DNA of 34,486 bases from RUG11241 sp964560085 (GTDB lineage Bacteria > Bacillota_I > Bacilli_A > RF39 > UBA660): contig CAZLKF010000010.1 of NCBI GenBank assembly GCA_964560085.1, forward strand, positions 1-34,486. The letters run 5' to 3'. The notes beneath the pieces were generated by a model. The model ran no database searches and was not told the origin of the DNA. It was given only the letters and a program-made list of their open reading frames with translations. Positions 16,290 to 23,936 of the stretch are shown one piece after another (position 1 is the first letter of the stretch; the number at the start of each line of letters is the position of its first letter). The position numbers and the translations under genes are program-made.

Positions 16290-18050
16290 CTACTCTTTAA
16301 CAATTGCTTTAAAGTGGCAGTTAGCAAAACAATTTCCACATTTTAAGCATTTATTGATATCTATCTTATGAGGTTTCTTAATATCACCTGTAATAGCATC
16401 AACCGGACAATTTCTTTTACACATTGAACAACCAACACATTTTTCTTGATCAATCTCATAATGAATCAATTCTTTGCAAACATGAGCTGGACATTTATGC
16501 ATTTTAGTGTGTTCAATATATTCGTCTTTAAAATATCTCATCGTGCTCAAGACTGGATTAGGAGCAGATTGTCCTAATCCACATAAAGCCGAATCTTTAA
16601 TATATAGACATAAAGACTCTAATTCTTCTAGATCAACATCTTTGCCTTTTTTTATATCATCTAACATATCATACATTTTTTTTGTTCCAAGACGACATGG
16701 GACGCATTTGCCACATGATTCATCAACTGTAAAGTCAAGGAAAAATGAAGCGATATCAACAGCACACGATTCTTCATCCATAATAATTAAACCGCCAGAT
16801 CCCATCATTGAACCAATCGCACTAAGGTCTTCATAAGTCATTTTGGTTTCAATTAAACTAGCTGGAATACATCCACCTGATGGTCCACCTGTTTGAGCCA
16901 TTTTAAATTTCTTATTGTTAGGAATTCCTCCACCTAATTCGTCAATTATGTATTTCAGGGATGTCCCCATTGGTACTTCTATTAAACCAGTATTGTTGAT
17001 TTTTCCTCCTAATGCAAAAACTTTCGTTCCTTTAGATTCAGCCGTTCCATATTGTTTGAACCAGGCACTGCCTTTCAAAATAATCGGAGCGATGTTGGCA
17101 TATGTTTCTACATTATTCAATAAAGTTGGCTTCTTAAATAATCCTTTATCGGCAGGATATGGTGGTCTTACACGAGGTTCTCCTCTATTTCCTTCAATCG
17201 AAGTCATTAAAGCTGTTTCCTCACCACATACAAAAGCACCAGCGCCAAGGCGAATATCTAAATTAAATGAAAAATCCATGTTTAAAATATTATCACCTAA
17301 ATAATGATTTTTTTTAGCATCAGCAATTGCCTTTTTAATACGTTCAACTGCTAAAGGGTATTCGGCTCTTACATATATATATCCTCTATTGGCACCAATT
17401 GCATAAGCAGCAATTGTCATGGCTTCAACAACACTATATGGATCCCCTTCTAAAACAGAGCGATCCATAAAAGCCCCTGGGTCCCCTTCATCAGCATTAC
17501 AACAAACATACTTTTCAGAATTTTGTGATTTACGACATAATTCCCACTTTAATCCTGTTGGAAATCCGGCTCCACCACGGCCCCGTAATCCTGAATCTTT
17601 AATAGTTGCAATAACTTCTTCAGGTGACATTTCATTCATTGCTTTTTTCAAAGCTTTATAGCCATCATTTTCAATATATTCATCAATACTTGTTGGGTCA
17701 ATATTTCCACAGTTTCTTAAGGCAATGCGCACTTGATTGTTTAAAAATGGTGTTTTAGTAATTGCTAATAATTTTGAATCAATAATTAGCTCTTCAAGAA
17801 CTTGGCCATTTAAAATATGTTCATCAATAATGCGTTCAACATCACTTTCTTTAACATTTATATAAGTATATCTTTTATTATTATCAATTATTTCAACAAT
17901 TGGTTCTAAACGACAAACACCTATACAACCAACTTTACAAAGATTAACTTCTATTTTTTTTTCTTTTATTTTGCTATCTAATAAATCATATATTTTCTGA
18001 GCACCCGCCGAAACCCCACAAGTTCCTAAGCCAACAGTAATTCTTATCAT
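16290..18050 (-). CDS. hydB: NuoF-like flavin/NADH subunit of the HydABC hydrogenase
   Basis: About 586 residues. An N-terminal thioredoxin-like [2Fe-2S] domain (TCGVSAGAQ, then CKVGCIGVC, to about residue 110) precedes the NuoF core. The core has GRGGAGFPTGLKW and the ADEGDPGAFMDR block for FMN and NADH (about 165-205), GAGAFVCGEETAL (about 268-280), and the [4Fe-4S] block ESCGKCVPCR with its distal Cys (about 445-500). Two C-terminal ferredoxin motifs (CVGCSMCKRNC and CLKCGNCFANC) complete the HydB-type layout, which plain NuoF lacks. I start at ATG 18050 rather than GTG 18056 because AGGAG is eight bases from the ATG but only two from the GTG. It moves electrons between NAD(H), ferredoxin and HydA. 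Confidence 0.94.
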   Translation of the reverse strand: MIRITVGLGTCGVSAGAQKIYDLLDSKIKEKKIEVNLCKVGCIGVCRLEPIVEIIDNNKRYTYINVKESDVERIIDEHILNGQVLEELIIDSKLLAITKTPFLNNQVRIALRNCGNIDPTSIDEYIENDGYKALKKAMNEMSPEEVIATIKDSGLRGRGGAGFPTGLKWELCRKSQNSEKYVCCNADEGDPGAFMDRSVLEGDPYSVVEAMTIAAYAIGANRGYIYVRAEYPLAVERIKKAIADAKKNHYLGDNILNMDFSFNLDIRLGAGAFVCGEETALMTSIEGNRGEPRVRPPYPADKGLFKKPTLLNNVETYANIAPIILKGSAWFKQYGTAESKGTKVFALGGKINNTGLIEVPMGTSLKYIIDELGGGIPNNKKFKMAQTGGPSGGCIPASLIETKMTYEDLSAIGSMMGSGGLIIMDEESCAVDIASFFLDFTVDESCGKCVPCRLGTKKMYDMLDDIKKGKDVDLEELESLCLYIKDSALCGLGQSAPNPVLSTMRYFKDEYIEHTKMHKCPAHVCKELIHYEIDQEKCVGCSMCKRNCPVDAITGDIKKPHKIDINKCLKCGNCFANCHFKAIVKE

Positions 18051-18061
18051 TGTCACTTCTC

Positions 18062-18559
18062 CTATTCGTATTTTGCTAAAATTTCTTTAACTTGTTTTCT
18101 TGTAACATTGCCATATACATCATTATTAATCATTATAACGGGAGCTAATCCACAACAACCAAGACATCTAGTTGTATCAAGAGAAAATTTTCCATCTTTA
18201 GTACATTCACCATTAGAAATTCCCAAAAGTTTTTCTATTTCTTCTAATATCTCACCTGATCCTTTAATATAGCAAACTGTTCCTAAACATAAACTAATTG
18301 CATATTTACCTTGAGGCATAAGACGAAACTGCGTATAAAATGTAGAAACTCCATATATTTCTTCAATTGGTTTTGAAAGTTTCTCAGAAATTCTCTTCAT
18401 AACTTCATATGGTAAATAGCCATATATTTTTTGAGTTTCCTGCAAAATAGGCATTAATGGACCTTCAATATTTTGATAATTATTAATTACTTTTAATAAT
18501 TCTTTTTTTTGTTCTTCTGTTTCAACAAATTCAGCATTTGTAATCTTTTTTTTACTCAT
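18062..18559 (-). CDS. hydC: NuoE-like [2Fe-2S] subunit of the HydABC hydrogenase
   Basis: A 165-residue thioredoxin-fold ferredoxin. A helical N-terminal part carries the YGYLPYEVM and EEIYGVSTFYTQFR family blocks (about 45-80). The [2Fe-2S] ligands are in CLGTVCYIKG (two Cys, about 91-96) and CLGCCGLAPV (about 131-140). It is the smallest subunit of HydABC and binds to the N-terminal part of HydB. AGGAGG precedes the ATG. It starts 12 bases after the SGNH-hydrolase gene and ends 11 bases before hydB, in the usual hydC-hydB-hydA order. Confidence 0.93.
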   Translation of the reverse strand: MSKKKITNAEFVETEEQKKELLKVINNYQNIEGPLMPILQETQKIYGYLPYEVMKRISEKLSKPIEEIYGVSTFYTQFRLMPQGKYAISLCLGTVCYIKGSGEILEEIEKLLGISNGECTKDGKFSLDTTRCLGCCGLAPVIMINNDVYGNVTRKQVKEILAKYE

Positions 18560-18571
18560 ATAACCTCCTAT

Positions 18572-19951
18572 TTAATTATAATAATCGTATAGACAGTCTT
18601 TAATTAATTGATATATTTTTTTAGATGAATCTTGATTGTAATGAAGACCATCGCCTGTTTTAAAACCTAGACGTGAAAGCTGAGAGTTAGTGTCACAATA
18701 AGTAACATTCTTAAGATCAGATAAGCCATTTTTTATTTTAATATTGAAATTATTTATTGCTTCATTTTCATAATCATGTTCTCCATCAGTAGGATTAACT
18801 GAAATAATAAATATTTGGTATTTTTGCCAAGCCCCAATTGCTAATTCACGATATTTAGCAATATATTTGGCAATATTGCCCAAATCATTTACGCCTAAAT
18901 TGGTTGTTATATAATACTCTTTATTGTTTTGATTTAAATACGAATTAACATTTGCTATTGCCGTATTATTAAGCCAACTATAACCCATTCCAATTTTAGA
19001 AATACATACTCCATTGTCAACTTTATACCAATCATAATGACAAAGAGATTCCATTCTAGAATCACCAATAATAATTATATCTGATGGATCAATTGTTTTA
19101 ATAAGATTTATTTCACAACTACCAACATTGCCAGCCATATCTCTAGCATAACCATACCAAACACCAGTTTTATCATAAGCTTTGTATTGATTATTAGAAA
19201 AATCAATATTTGCTTTATTGTTTGTAATTGCATAATCATATATATCAAAATCATCTTTTCCAGTAATTTGAATCACACCATTATTTTTAATAAGTGAACA
19301 AGTCGGTCTAGTTGTGTCAATTGTCGGAAAACTATTATACGTATATATTAATTTATTTTCATCATAAATTTTTAACAATAACTTTTCGTTTTCAGTTATT
19401 TCTTTAACAAAAACAATATAATTTTGATTAGTTGTTAAATTGTAATTAACTTGCTTATCATTTAATAAAACTCTTAAATTTTTGGAAATTTGTTGATTAA
19501 AATTTACTCTAATAGTTAATGTATCTTCAATGTTAACATATTTTTTACTGATTGTATTAGAGTTTTCTACAACAACACTTGTAACTTCTAAATGAGGGGC
19601 TTCGGATTCAACACTAACCAAAACTATATTGCTATTCTTCTTATCAATAGTTGAAATATTTATGGTTGCTTGACCATTTTTTAGACCAATAACATTACCA
19701 TAAGCATCAACAATTGCCACTTGTTCATCTGATGATTTATATACTAATTGAGTATTATTGGGAGTAACACTTAAATTGATTTTTTTGCTTTCACCGATGT
19801 CTAATTTTATATTTGTTTCATTAATTACCAATCTCACATTTTGAACTTCAATTTCATTTTTAGGAATTAATAGAATTACTAATAAAGCTAAAATCATTAC
19901 AGCAATTACAACAATAATAATATTTTCTTTCTTTGTCTTCATAAATTCCAT
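18572..19951 (-). CDS. Exported SGNH/GDSL hydrolase with Big_2 immunoglobulin-like domain (459 aa)
   Basis: An N-terminal membrane anchor (about 10-30) is followed by a bacterial Ig-like Big_2 domain (about 38-115, with the VTPNNTQLVYKSSDEQVAIV and GNVIGLKNGQATINIS blocks). A second, Ig-like linker (about 120-285) follows. The SGNH hydrolase domain runs from about 292 to the end: block I IIGDSRME with nucleophile Ser298, Asn of block III in TNLGVNDLGN, and block V DGLHYN with Asp434 and His437. The complete catalytic set suggests an active esterase, perhaps a deacetylase of a cell-wall or secreted polymer. AGGTGAT lies three bases before the ATG, a spacing also seen at the PBP gene. It has its own promoter and leads into hydC with a 12-base gap. 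Confidence 0.85.
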   Translation of the reverse strand: MEFMKTKKENIIIVVIAVMILALLVILLIPKNEIEVQNVRLVINETNIKLDIGESKKINLSVTPNNTQLVYKSSDEQVAIVDAYGNVIGLKNGQATINISTIDKKNSNIVLVSVESEAPHLEVTSVVVENSNTISKKYVNIEDTLTIRVNFNQQISKNLRVLLNDKQVNYNLTTNQNYIVFVKEITENEKLLLKIYDENKLIYTYNSFPTIDTTRPTCSLIKNNGVIQITGKDDFDIYDYAITNNKANIDFSNNQYKAYDKTGVWYGYARDMAGNVGSCEINLIKTIDPSDIIIIGDSRMESLCHYDWYKVDNGVCISKIGMGYSWLNNTAIANVNSYLNQNNKEYYITTNLGVNDLGNIAKYIAKYRELAIGAWQKYQIFIISVNPTDGEHDYENEAINNFNIKIKNGLSDLKNVTYCDTNSQLSRLGFKTGDGLHYNQDSSKKIYQLIKDCLYDYYN

Positions 19952-19966
19952 ATAATCACCTTTTTC

Positions 19967-19996
19967 ATTATAACATAAGAAAAAATCACTTGTTCA
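19967..19996 (-). promoter_or_regulatory. Promoter of the SGNH-hydCBA operon
   Basis: TGAACA (19996-19991), 18 bases, TATAAT (19972-19967) on the minus strand, placing the start about 10 bases before the SGNH start codon region. The -35 lies inside the end of the upstream membrane-protein gene. Confidence 0.6.
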
Positions 19997-20657
19997 TTTT
20001 TTCTTTAATCTTTTTTAACATACTTGATTCAACACTAGGAAAAGCTTTTTTTATACGACTCCAAAAATGGGAATTTTCTTTAAATATTTCCATTATTTTA
20101 TCTTTTATTTCTGCTGTATTATCTTTAGCATAAGCCTTGATTTTATTTTTCATCGAAGTTGTTACACAAAAAGAAATGATATTATCAGCAACATAGATTA
20201 TAAAAAGAATTATTGCTGAAATATGAATTGTATCAGTTGAGAAGTTATCAATAATTTGTTCAAAAAAAGGATTTATAAAATATAATGATATCATTCCTAG
20301 AATACCAAAAGCCGCTGAATTAGTTAAACAGATACGACCTTCAATATTATATTTTTTATGACTATAGTCCCACCAACGCGCATGAAACATTTTTTCCATT
20401 AAATAACTAGTAATATATTCAACAAAAGAACAAACTATTACTATTAAGAAGAACAAAGCAATTGGTTCATCCATAAATTTTTTTAAAAGTAAAGTTATTA
20501 TTAAATAACCCCAACCATATATCGGACAATAGGGGCCAATTAAAAAACCACGATTAACAAATGTTTTTGTATCAGGATAAGTCGCAATAACTTCCATTAC
20601 CCAACCAACTATCGAATACATTATAAAAACCAAAAAATATTTTTCAATGGCGATCAT
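19986..20657 (-). CDS. DUF1113 (CmpB-type) polytopic membrane protein (223 aa)
   Basis: Family features are clear: SIVGWVMEVI at the first helix, NRGFLIGPYCPIYGWGYL (about 36-53), and RWWDYSHKKYNIEGRICL (about 95-112). The membrane part (about 5-175) has five predicted helices, and a basic cytoplasmic tail of about 50 residues follows. The family is often labelled a putative ABC transporter permease, but there is no ATPase gene here and the function is not established. Its start overlaps the end of the upstream HD gene by 14 bases, with AAGGAGTTG as ribosome site, so the two are co-translated. It probably acts in envelope biology, by inference. Confidence 0.85.
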   Translation of the reverse strand: MIAIEKYFLVFIMYSIVGWVMEVIATYPDTKTFVNRGFLIGPYCPIYGWGYLIITLLLKKFMDEPIALFFLIVIVCSFVEYITSYLMEKMFHARWWDYSHKKYNIEGRICLTNSAAFGILGMISLYFINPFFEQIIDNFSTDTIHISAIILFIIYVADNIISFCVTTSMKNKIKAYAKDNTAEIKDKIMEIFKENSHFWSRIKKAFPSVESSMLKKIKEKMNK

Positions 20658-21186
20658 TTTTAAGCAACTCCTTCATAGTAACCATCTTGTCACTATACGT
20701 TATAATCCAACTTTCCTTATATTTTGGTAAAGCAATATTTAAAGGAAACATATGTCTTAGAATAGCGTCATCAATTTTTTTGCTTTCTAAATCATGGAAA
20801 AACTTTTGAACATTTTCTAATGCTTCTTTTGCATGAACAAATCCATGCTTTTGAAAAAATTTCTTTTTTGTTTGTAAATGTTCTAAAAGAATTGGATCAA
20901 GATTTTTCAATTCTTTTGAATATTGCCAAGGATAAGGATAGAAGTCGTGCAATAAGCCAGCAATTGCACAAACACGCTTATCACATTTTTTATTATAAGC
21001 AAAATTGAATGCATAGTAAGAAACTAAAACTGAATGATAAAACACGCTATTATGATGATGCTTAAAAAATATTCTTTTTTGAAATTCTTTATCTAGCAAG
21101 ATATTTTTGACTATTAAAAACCATTCTTCAAAATGGTCTGCCTTATTTAGAAATTCTAAATATCTTCTTAAGTCATCTTCTGTCAT
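20644..21186 (-). CDS. HD-domain phosphohydrolase-like protein (180 aa)
   Basis: A compact HD-superfamily protein. His51 (in FYHSVLVSYY), the His80-Asp81 pair (GLLHDFYPYPWQ) and a late Asp (ITYSDKMVTM, about 166-175) give the metal-binding H...HD...D set. No other domain or membrane segment is present. The substrate could be a nucleotide or a phosphoester and cannot be told from sequence. GAGG precedes the ATG, and a promoter (TTGTTT-N17-TATAAT) lies just upstream. It is the first gene of a two-gene unit with the DUF1113 protein. Confidence 0.8.
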   Translation of the reverse strand: MTEDDLRRYLEFLNKADHFEEWFLIVKNILLDKEFQKRIFFKHHHNSVFYHSVLVSYYAFNFAYNKKCDKRVCAIAGLLHDFYPYPWQYSKELKNLDPILLEHLQTKKKFFQKHGFVHAKEALENVQKFFHDLESKKIDDAILRHMFPLNIALPKYKESWIITYSDKMVTMKELLKNDRH

Positions 21187-21204
21187 ATTATACCTCGAGT
21201 TTAA

Positions 21205-21233
21205 ATTATATCATTTATAGCATAAAAAAACAA
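21205..21233 (-). promoter_or_regulatory. Promoter of the HD/DUF1113 pair
   Basis: TTGTTT (21233-21228), 17 bases, TATAAT (21210-21205) on the minus strand. The -35 hexamer is part of the upstream gene's terminator hairpin and T-run. Confidence 0.75.
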
Positions 21234-21254
21234 TGATTGCTTTAATCCATTGTT
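21224..21254 (-). terminator. Terminator of the 480-residue HD gene
   Basis: AACAATGATT pairs with AATCCATTGTT, with one bulge, around GCTTT. On the minus strand it is followed by a run of seven T. It ends one base before the gene's stop codon. Confidence 0.75.
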
Positions 21255-22697
21255 CTATTTTATCTTACTTTCATTAATAAAAAATTGTCCATCTTGATAT
21301 CTATAATCAATCCTTTTCTTCAAAAGAATGTAATTGATTACATCGTAAGTAGTTACCATATCTTTCCTTAATTCGCGCTTAAAAGCCTCGTTTATCATTG
21401 ACTGAATTTCACAATTCAACATAGAAACTTTTGCATCACAACTAGCAAAGAATTGCGAATATGTACTTTTTTGTTCATCAATTGATTTTGATTCAAATTT
21501 CAATAGTTCTTCACGATAATTTACTTTTATTTCCTCTATTTTTTCGATATCAGGAAAATATTTTAACTTTGTTCTTAAATAATTCAAATAAGTATCTATT
21601 GTTCGCTCCAAAGTATCATAATTTCTAGAGCCATTAAAGTAATTCAAAGTACTGATGTCTTTTTCTAAAGATTCTTCATTGATATTGATTTTCAAAATGT
21701 TTTCATATGGTATTTCATAAAATGCAAAACGTTCATCAGTATATCTGCCAGAGTTTATTGGCAATCCTTCACTTCGTGCTTTAGAACCGTTTGTTATTCC
21801 TTCTTCTAAATAAGGAACTTTTGCTTCAAAAGAAATTCCAGAATCAACAAATAATTCACGTGCCTCGCCACTACCGACGGTCACAGAAATCCATAAATCA
21901 TTGTTATTTCCTTGAAAATTACGATTACTATTTATATTTTTCTTTTTTTTAGCATATTCGGATAAAATTCCACTCTCTAGAATTCCTTCAAGAAAAACAA
22001 AATTAAAACCAATGCCATGATTACAAATAATTTCTGATTCCGTTTTTATTTTACTAACATGTGTATTAAAAAACTTCTCACTTATTTTATCACGATAATA
22101 ATCATTAATGTGATAAGCTAAATCGACTAATTGTCTTGAGAATGGTGTTCTTAAAAACTTTTCTTTTAGTGTAAAATTCGACGTTTTTCCAAAACGTGTA
22201 CGATCTAAAGCATCTGAATCTTTTAAAATACTTAAAAGTTTTTGATAAACCTCTAACCATTCATAAGGTAATTCATAAATATCAAATATTATAGAACTTC
22301 TATTATCGGCCACGGAATGAGCATCGCATAATGCTTGGGCTAGTTTAAAAACCTCTTTTTTTTGATATATTGGTTTAGCTCCAAGCACTTCACCAAGGTT
22401 CTGAGCCGATACATATCCATGAATTGTTTCTTCTTCTTCAGTATGTCTACCAATATCATGATAAATAGCAACATCAGTTATGATTTCCATTTCCCCAACT
22501 GACAAATTATCATGTTGACCAATTAAATATGCAAATAGTAGTACTTTTTCTGAATGATGTAAACCATGAAATTCTGATTTATATAAATAATTTCTTTTAA
22601 TTCCTTTTGTTAATTCGATTAATTCTTTTTTTTCAGTTTCATTTAAATAATTATCCAATTTACCTTCATTGATGATTTCAATTAAAATGTTTGGCAT
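21255..22697 (-). CDS. Large HD-domain protein of unknown function (480 aa)
   Basis: An N-terminal HD domain (about 35-200) has FHGLHHSEKV (His44/47/48), AIYHDIGRH (His80-Asp81) and SDALDR as the distal Asp region, so the metal site looks complete. The middle (about 215-340) contains a segment with GSGEARELFVDSGISFEA and GSKARSEGLPINSGRYTDER, which resembles no motif I can name. The C-terminal third (about 340-480) is charged and helical. There is no signal peptide or membrane helix, so it is cytoplasmic. AAGGGGGAC precedes the ATG, and the start lies 20 bases inside the upstream LRR-transglutaminase gene, implying coupled translation and a shared task. It is followed by its own terminator. 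Confidence 0.75.
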   Translation of the reverse strand: MPNILIEIINEGKLDNYLNETEKKELIELTKGIKRNYLYKSEFHGLHHSEKVLLFAYLIGQHDNLSVGEMEIITDVAIYHDIGRHTEEEETIHGYVSAQNLGEVLGAKPIYQKKEVFKLAQALCDAHSVADNRSSIIFDIYELPYEWLEVYQKLLSILKDSDALDRTRFGKTSNFTLKEKFLRTPFSRQLVDLAYHINDYYRDKISEKFFNTHVSKIKTESEIICNHGIGFNFVFLEGILESGILSEYAKKKKNINSNRNFQGNNNDLWISVTVGSGEARELFVDSGISFEAKVPYLEEGITNGSKARSEGLPINSGRYTDERFAFYEIPYENILKININEESLEKDISTLNYFNGSRNYDTLERTIDTYLNYLRTKLKYFPDIEKIEEIKVNYREELLKFESKSIDEQKSTYSQFFASCDAKVSMLNCEIQSMINEAFKRELRKDMVTTYDVINYILLKKRIDYRYQDGQFFINESKIK

Positions 22698-23862
22698 AAT
22701 GTCCCCCTTCTAATTCATCTAAATATTCTCGCGGTGATAATTCATATAATGTTGACATTTCTGATTTTGTTAAATCAAAGTAACGAATGCCATTTTCTTT
22801 ACTATCCTTTTCGGGGTCAGCGTATACCCATTCACCATTAATTGATATTTTTAATGCCGAATGTAGGGTTTCATTATGCATACATATTACTGGTTCAGCT
22901 TTAATATTGCAAAGATTCAACAAATAGATAGCCATATTAACATAGCCATTGCAAACGCTTTTCTTAGTTTTTAAAGCACTGAATGATGAATTTATAAAAG
23001 CCATTCTTCTCAAAAAATATCTTTTTTGTTCTTCAGGAGCATTTAAATAATGTTCATAATTTTCTTCGCGATACTTTAAATCATCATAGTTATAACTAAC
23101 ATTTGCAGTTATATATCTGTATATTTTTAAAATTTTTTGTCTTTCAGGTAAATTTTTTATATTTAAATTGTTCAAAATATTATTTGCAATTTTATATTCT
23201 TCACGAGCTTGTTCTAAACTCATTTCATACATTTCATCGTAAAAATAAATATGTTCGCAAAATCTTATGCTTGATAAATTAGACATTAATTTATTTCTTA
23301 GAAATGAAAAAACTTTAGAATTTCCTAAAATAACTGGAGATAGATTTAAATCTAATATATTAACTGGCGTATCTTTTGTTGATTCGATGTATTTCTGCAT
23401 GTCACCCATACTATTTATTGGGCAACCACAAATGCACACATTCATCAATGATAATATTTCATCAATGCCTTTTATTTCTTGCAAGTTTCGGTTGCATTTT
23501 AAGTTTAGAGTGCGCAATTTTTGTAATCCTGTCACATCTAATAATCTGATATTATTATCATACCAAATAACTAATTCTTCCAACGCTGCTATTCTTGTAA
23601 GTGGTCCAAAATCTGTTATATCATTAGGAATGCTACGAACATCAAAATTATCTAAATTAGGGCCAAGAATTTTTAAACTTTTTAAATTTGGTAAATATTC
23701 TATATCATCAAGGCAATCACAATCAGTTAAAACTAATGAAGTTATGCTTTTTAATTCTTCATTCGAGAAAGTACCATCAAATCCAAACAAGCTTTTACGT
23801 TGATTACTACGAATTAACTGTTTTAAAATGATGTTTGCTAAAGCACTATTCTTTATATGCAT
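22678..23862 (-). CDS. Cytoplasmic leucine-rich-repeat protein with transglutaminase-like domain (394 aa)
   Basis: The N-terminal half (about 35-150) shows irregular leucine-rich repeats (LPNLKSLKILGPN, LEELVIWYDN, LQKLRTLNLKCN). The C-terminal half (about 240-385) is a transglutaminase/protease-like domain beginning KIYRYITANVSYNYDD. The triad is visible: Cys304 in KSVCNGY, His334 in LHSALKI and Asp349 in VYADPEKDS. It has no signal peptide or membrane helix, which is unusual because most bacterial members are exported. I start at ATG 23862 because GGAGG lies five bases before it. A TTG 39 bases further upstream lies beyond the promoter -10. It overlaps the HD gene by 20 bases. It may cleave or crosslink a cytoplasmic protein; the target is unknown. 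Confidence 0.8.
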   Translation of the reverse strand: MHIKNSALANIILKQLIRSNQRKSLFGFDGTFSNEELKSITSLVLTDCDCLDDIEYLPNLKSLKILGPNLDNFDVRSIPNDITDFGPLTRIAALEELVIWYDNNIRLLDVTGLQKLRTLNLKCNRNLQEIKGIDEILSLMNVCICGCPINSMGDMQKYIESTKDTPVNILDLNLSPVILGNSKVFSFLRNKLMSNLSSIRFCEHIYFYDEMYEMSLEQAREEYKIANNILNNLNIKNLPERQKILKIYRYITANVSYNYDDLKYREENYEHYLNAPEEQKRYFLRRMAFINSSFSALKTKKSVCNGYVNMAIYLLNLCNIKAEPVICMHNETLHSALKISINGEWVYADPEKDSKENGIRYFDLTKSEMSTLYELSPREYLDELEGGHYAKHFN

Positions 23863-23886
23863 ACTTACCTCCTTAATCAACTGGCA

Positions 23887-23915
23887 ATTATAATTGTTCA
23901 ATTAAATAATATCAT
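23887..23915 (-). promoter_or_regulatory. Promoter of the LRR-transglutaminase/HD pair
   Basis: ATGATA (23915-23910), 17 bases, TATAAT (23892-23887) on the minus strand, about 25 bases before the GGAGG-led ATG at 23862. The -10 is perfect and the -35 matches 4 of 6. Confidence 0.6.
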
Positions 23916-23936
23916 ATTTTTGATTTTTTTTAAAGA

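Noticed and set aside
21255..23862. Calling the LRR-transglutaminase/HD pair a defence system
   Set aside because: No nuclease, NTPase, mobile element or neighbouring defence gene supports that; it is left as an unknown coupled pair.
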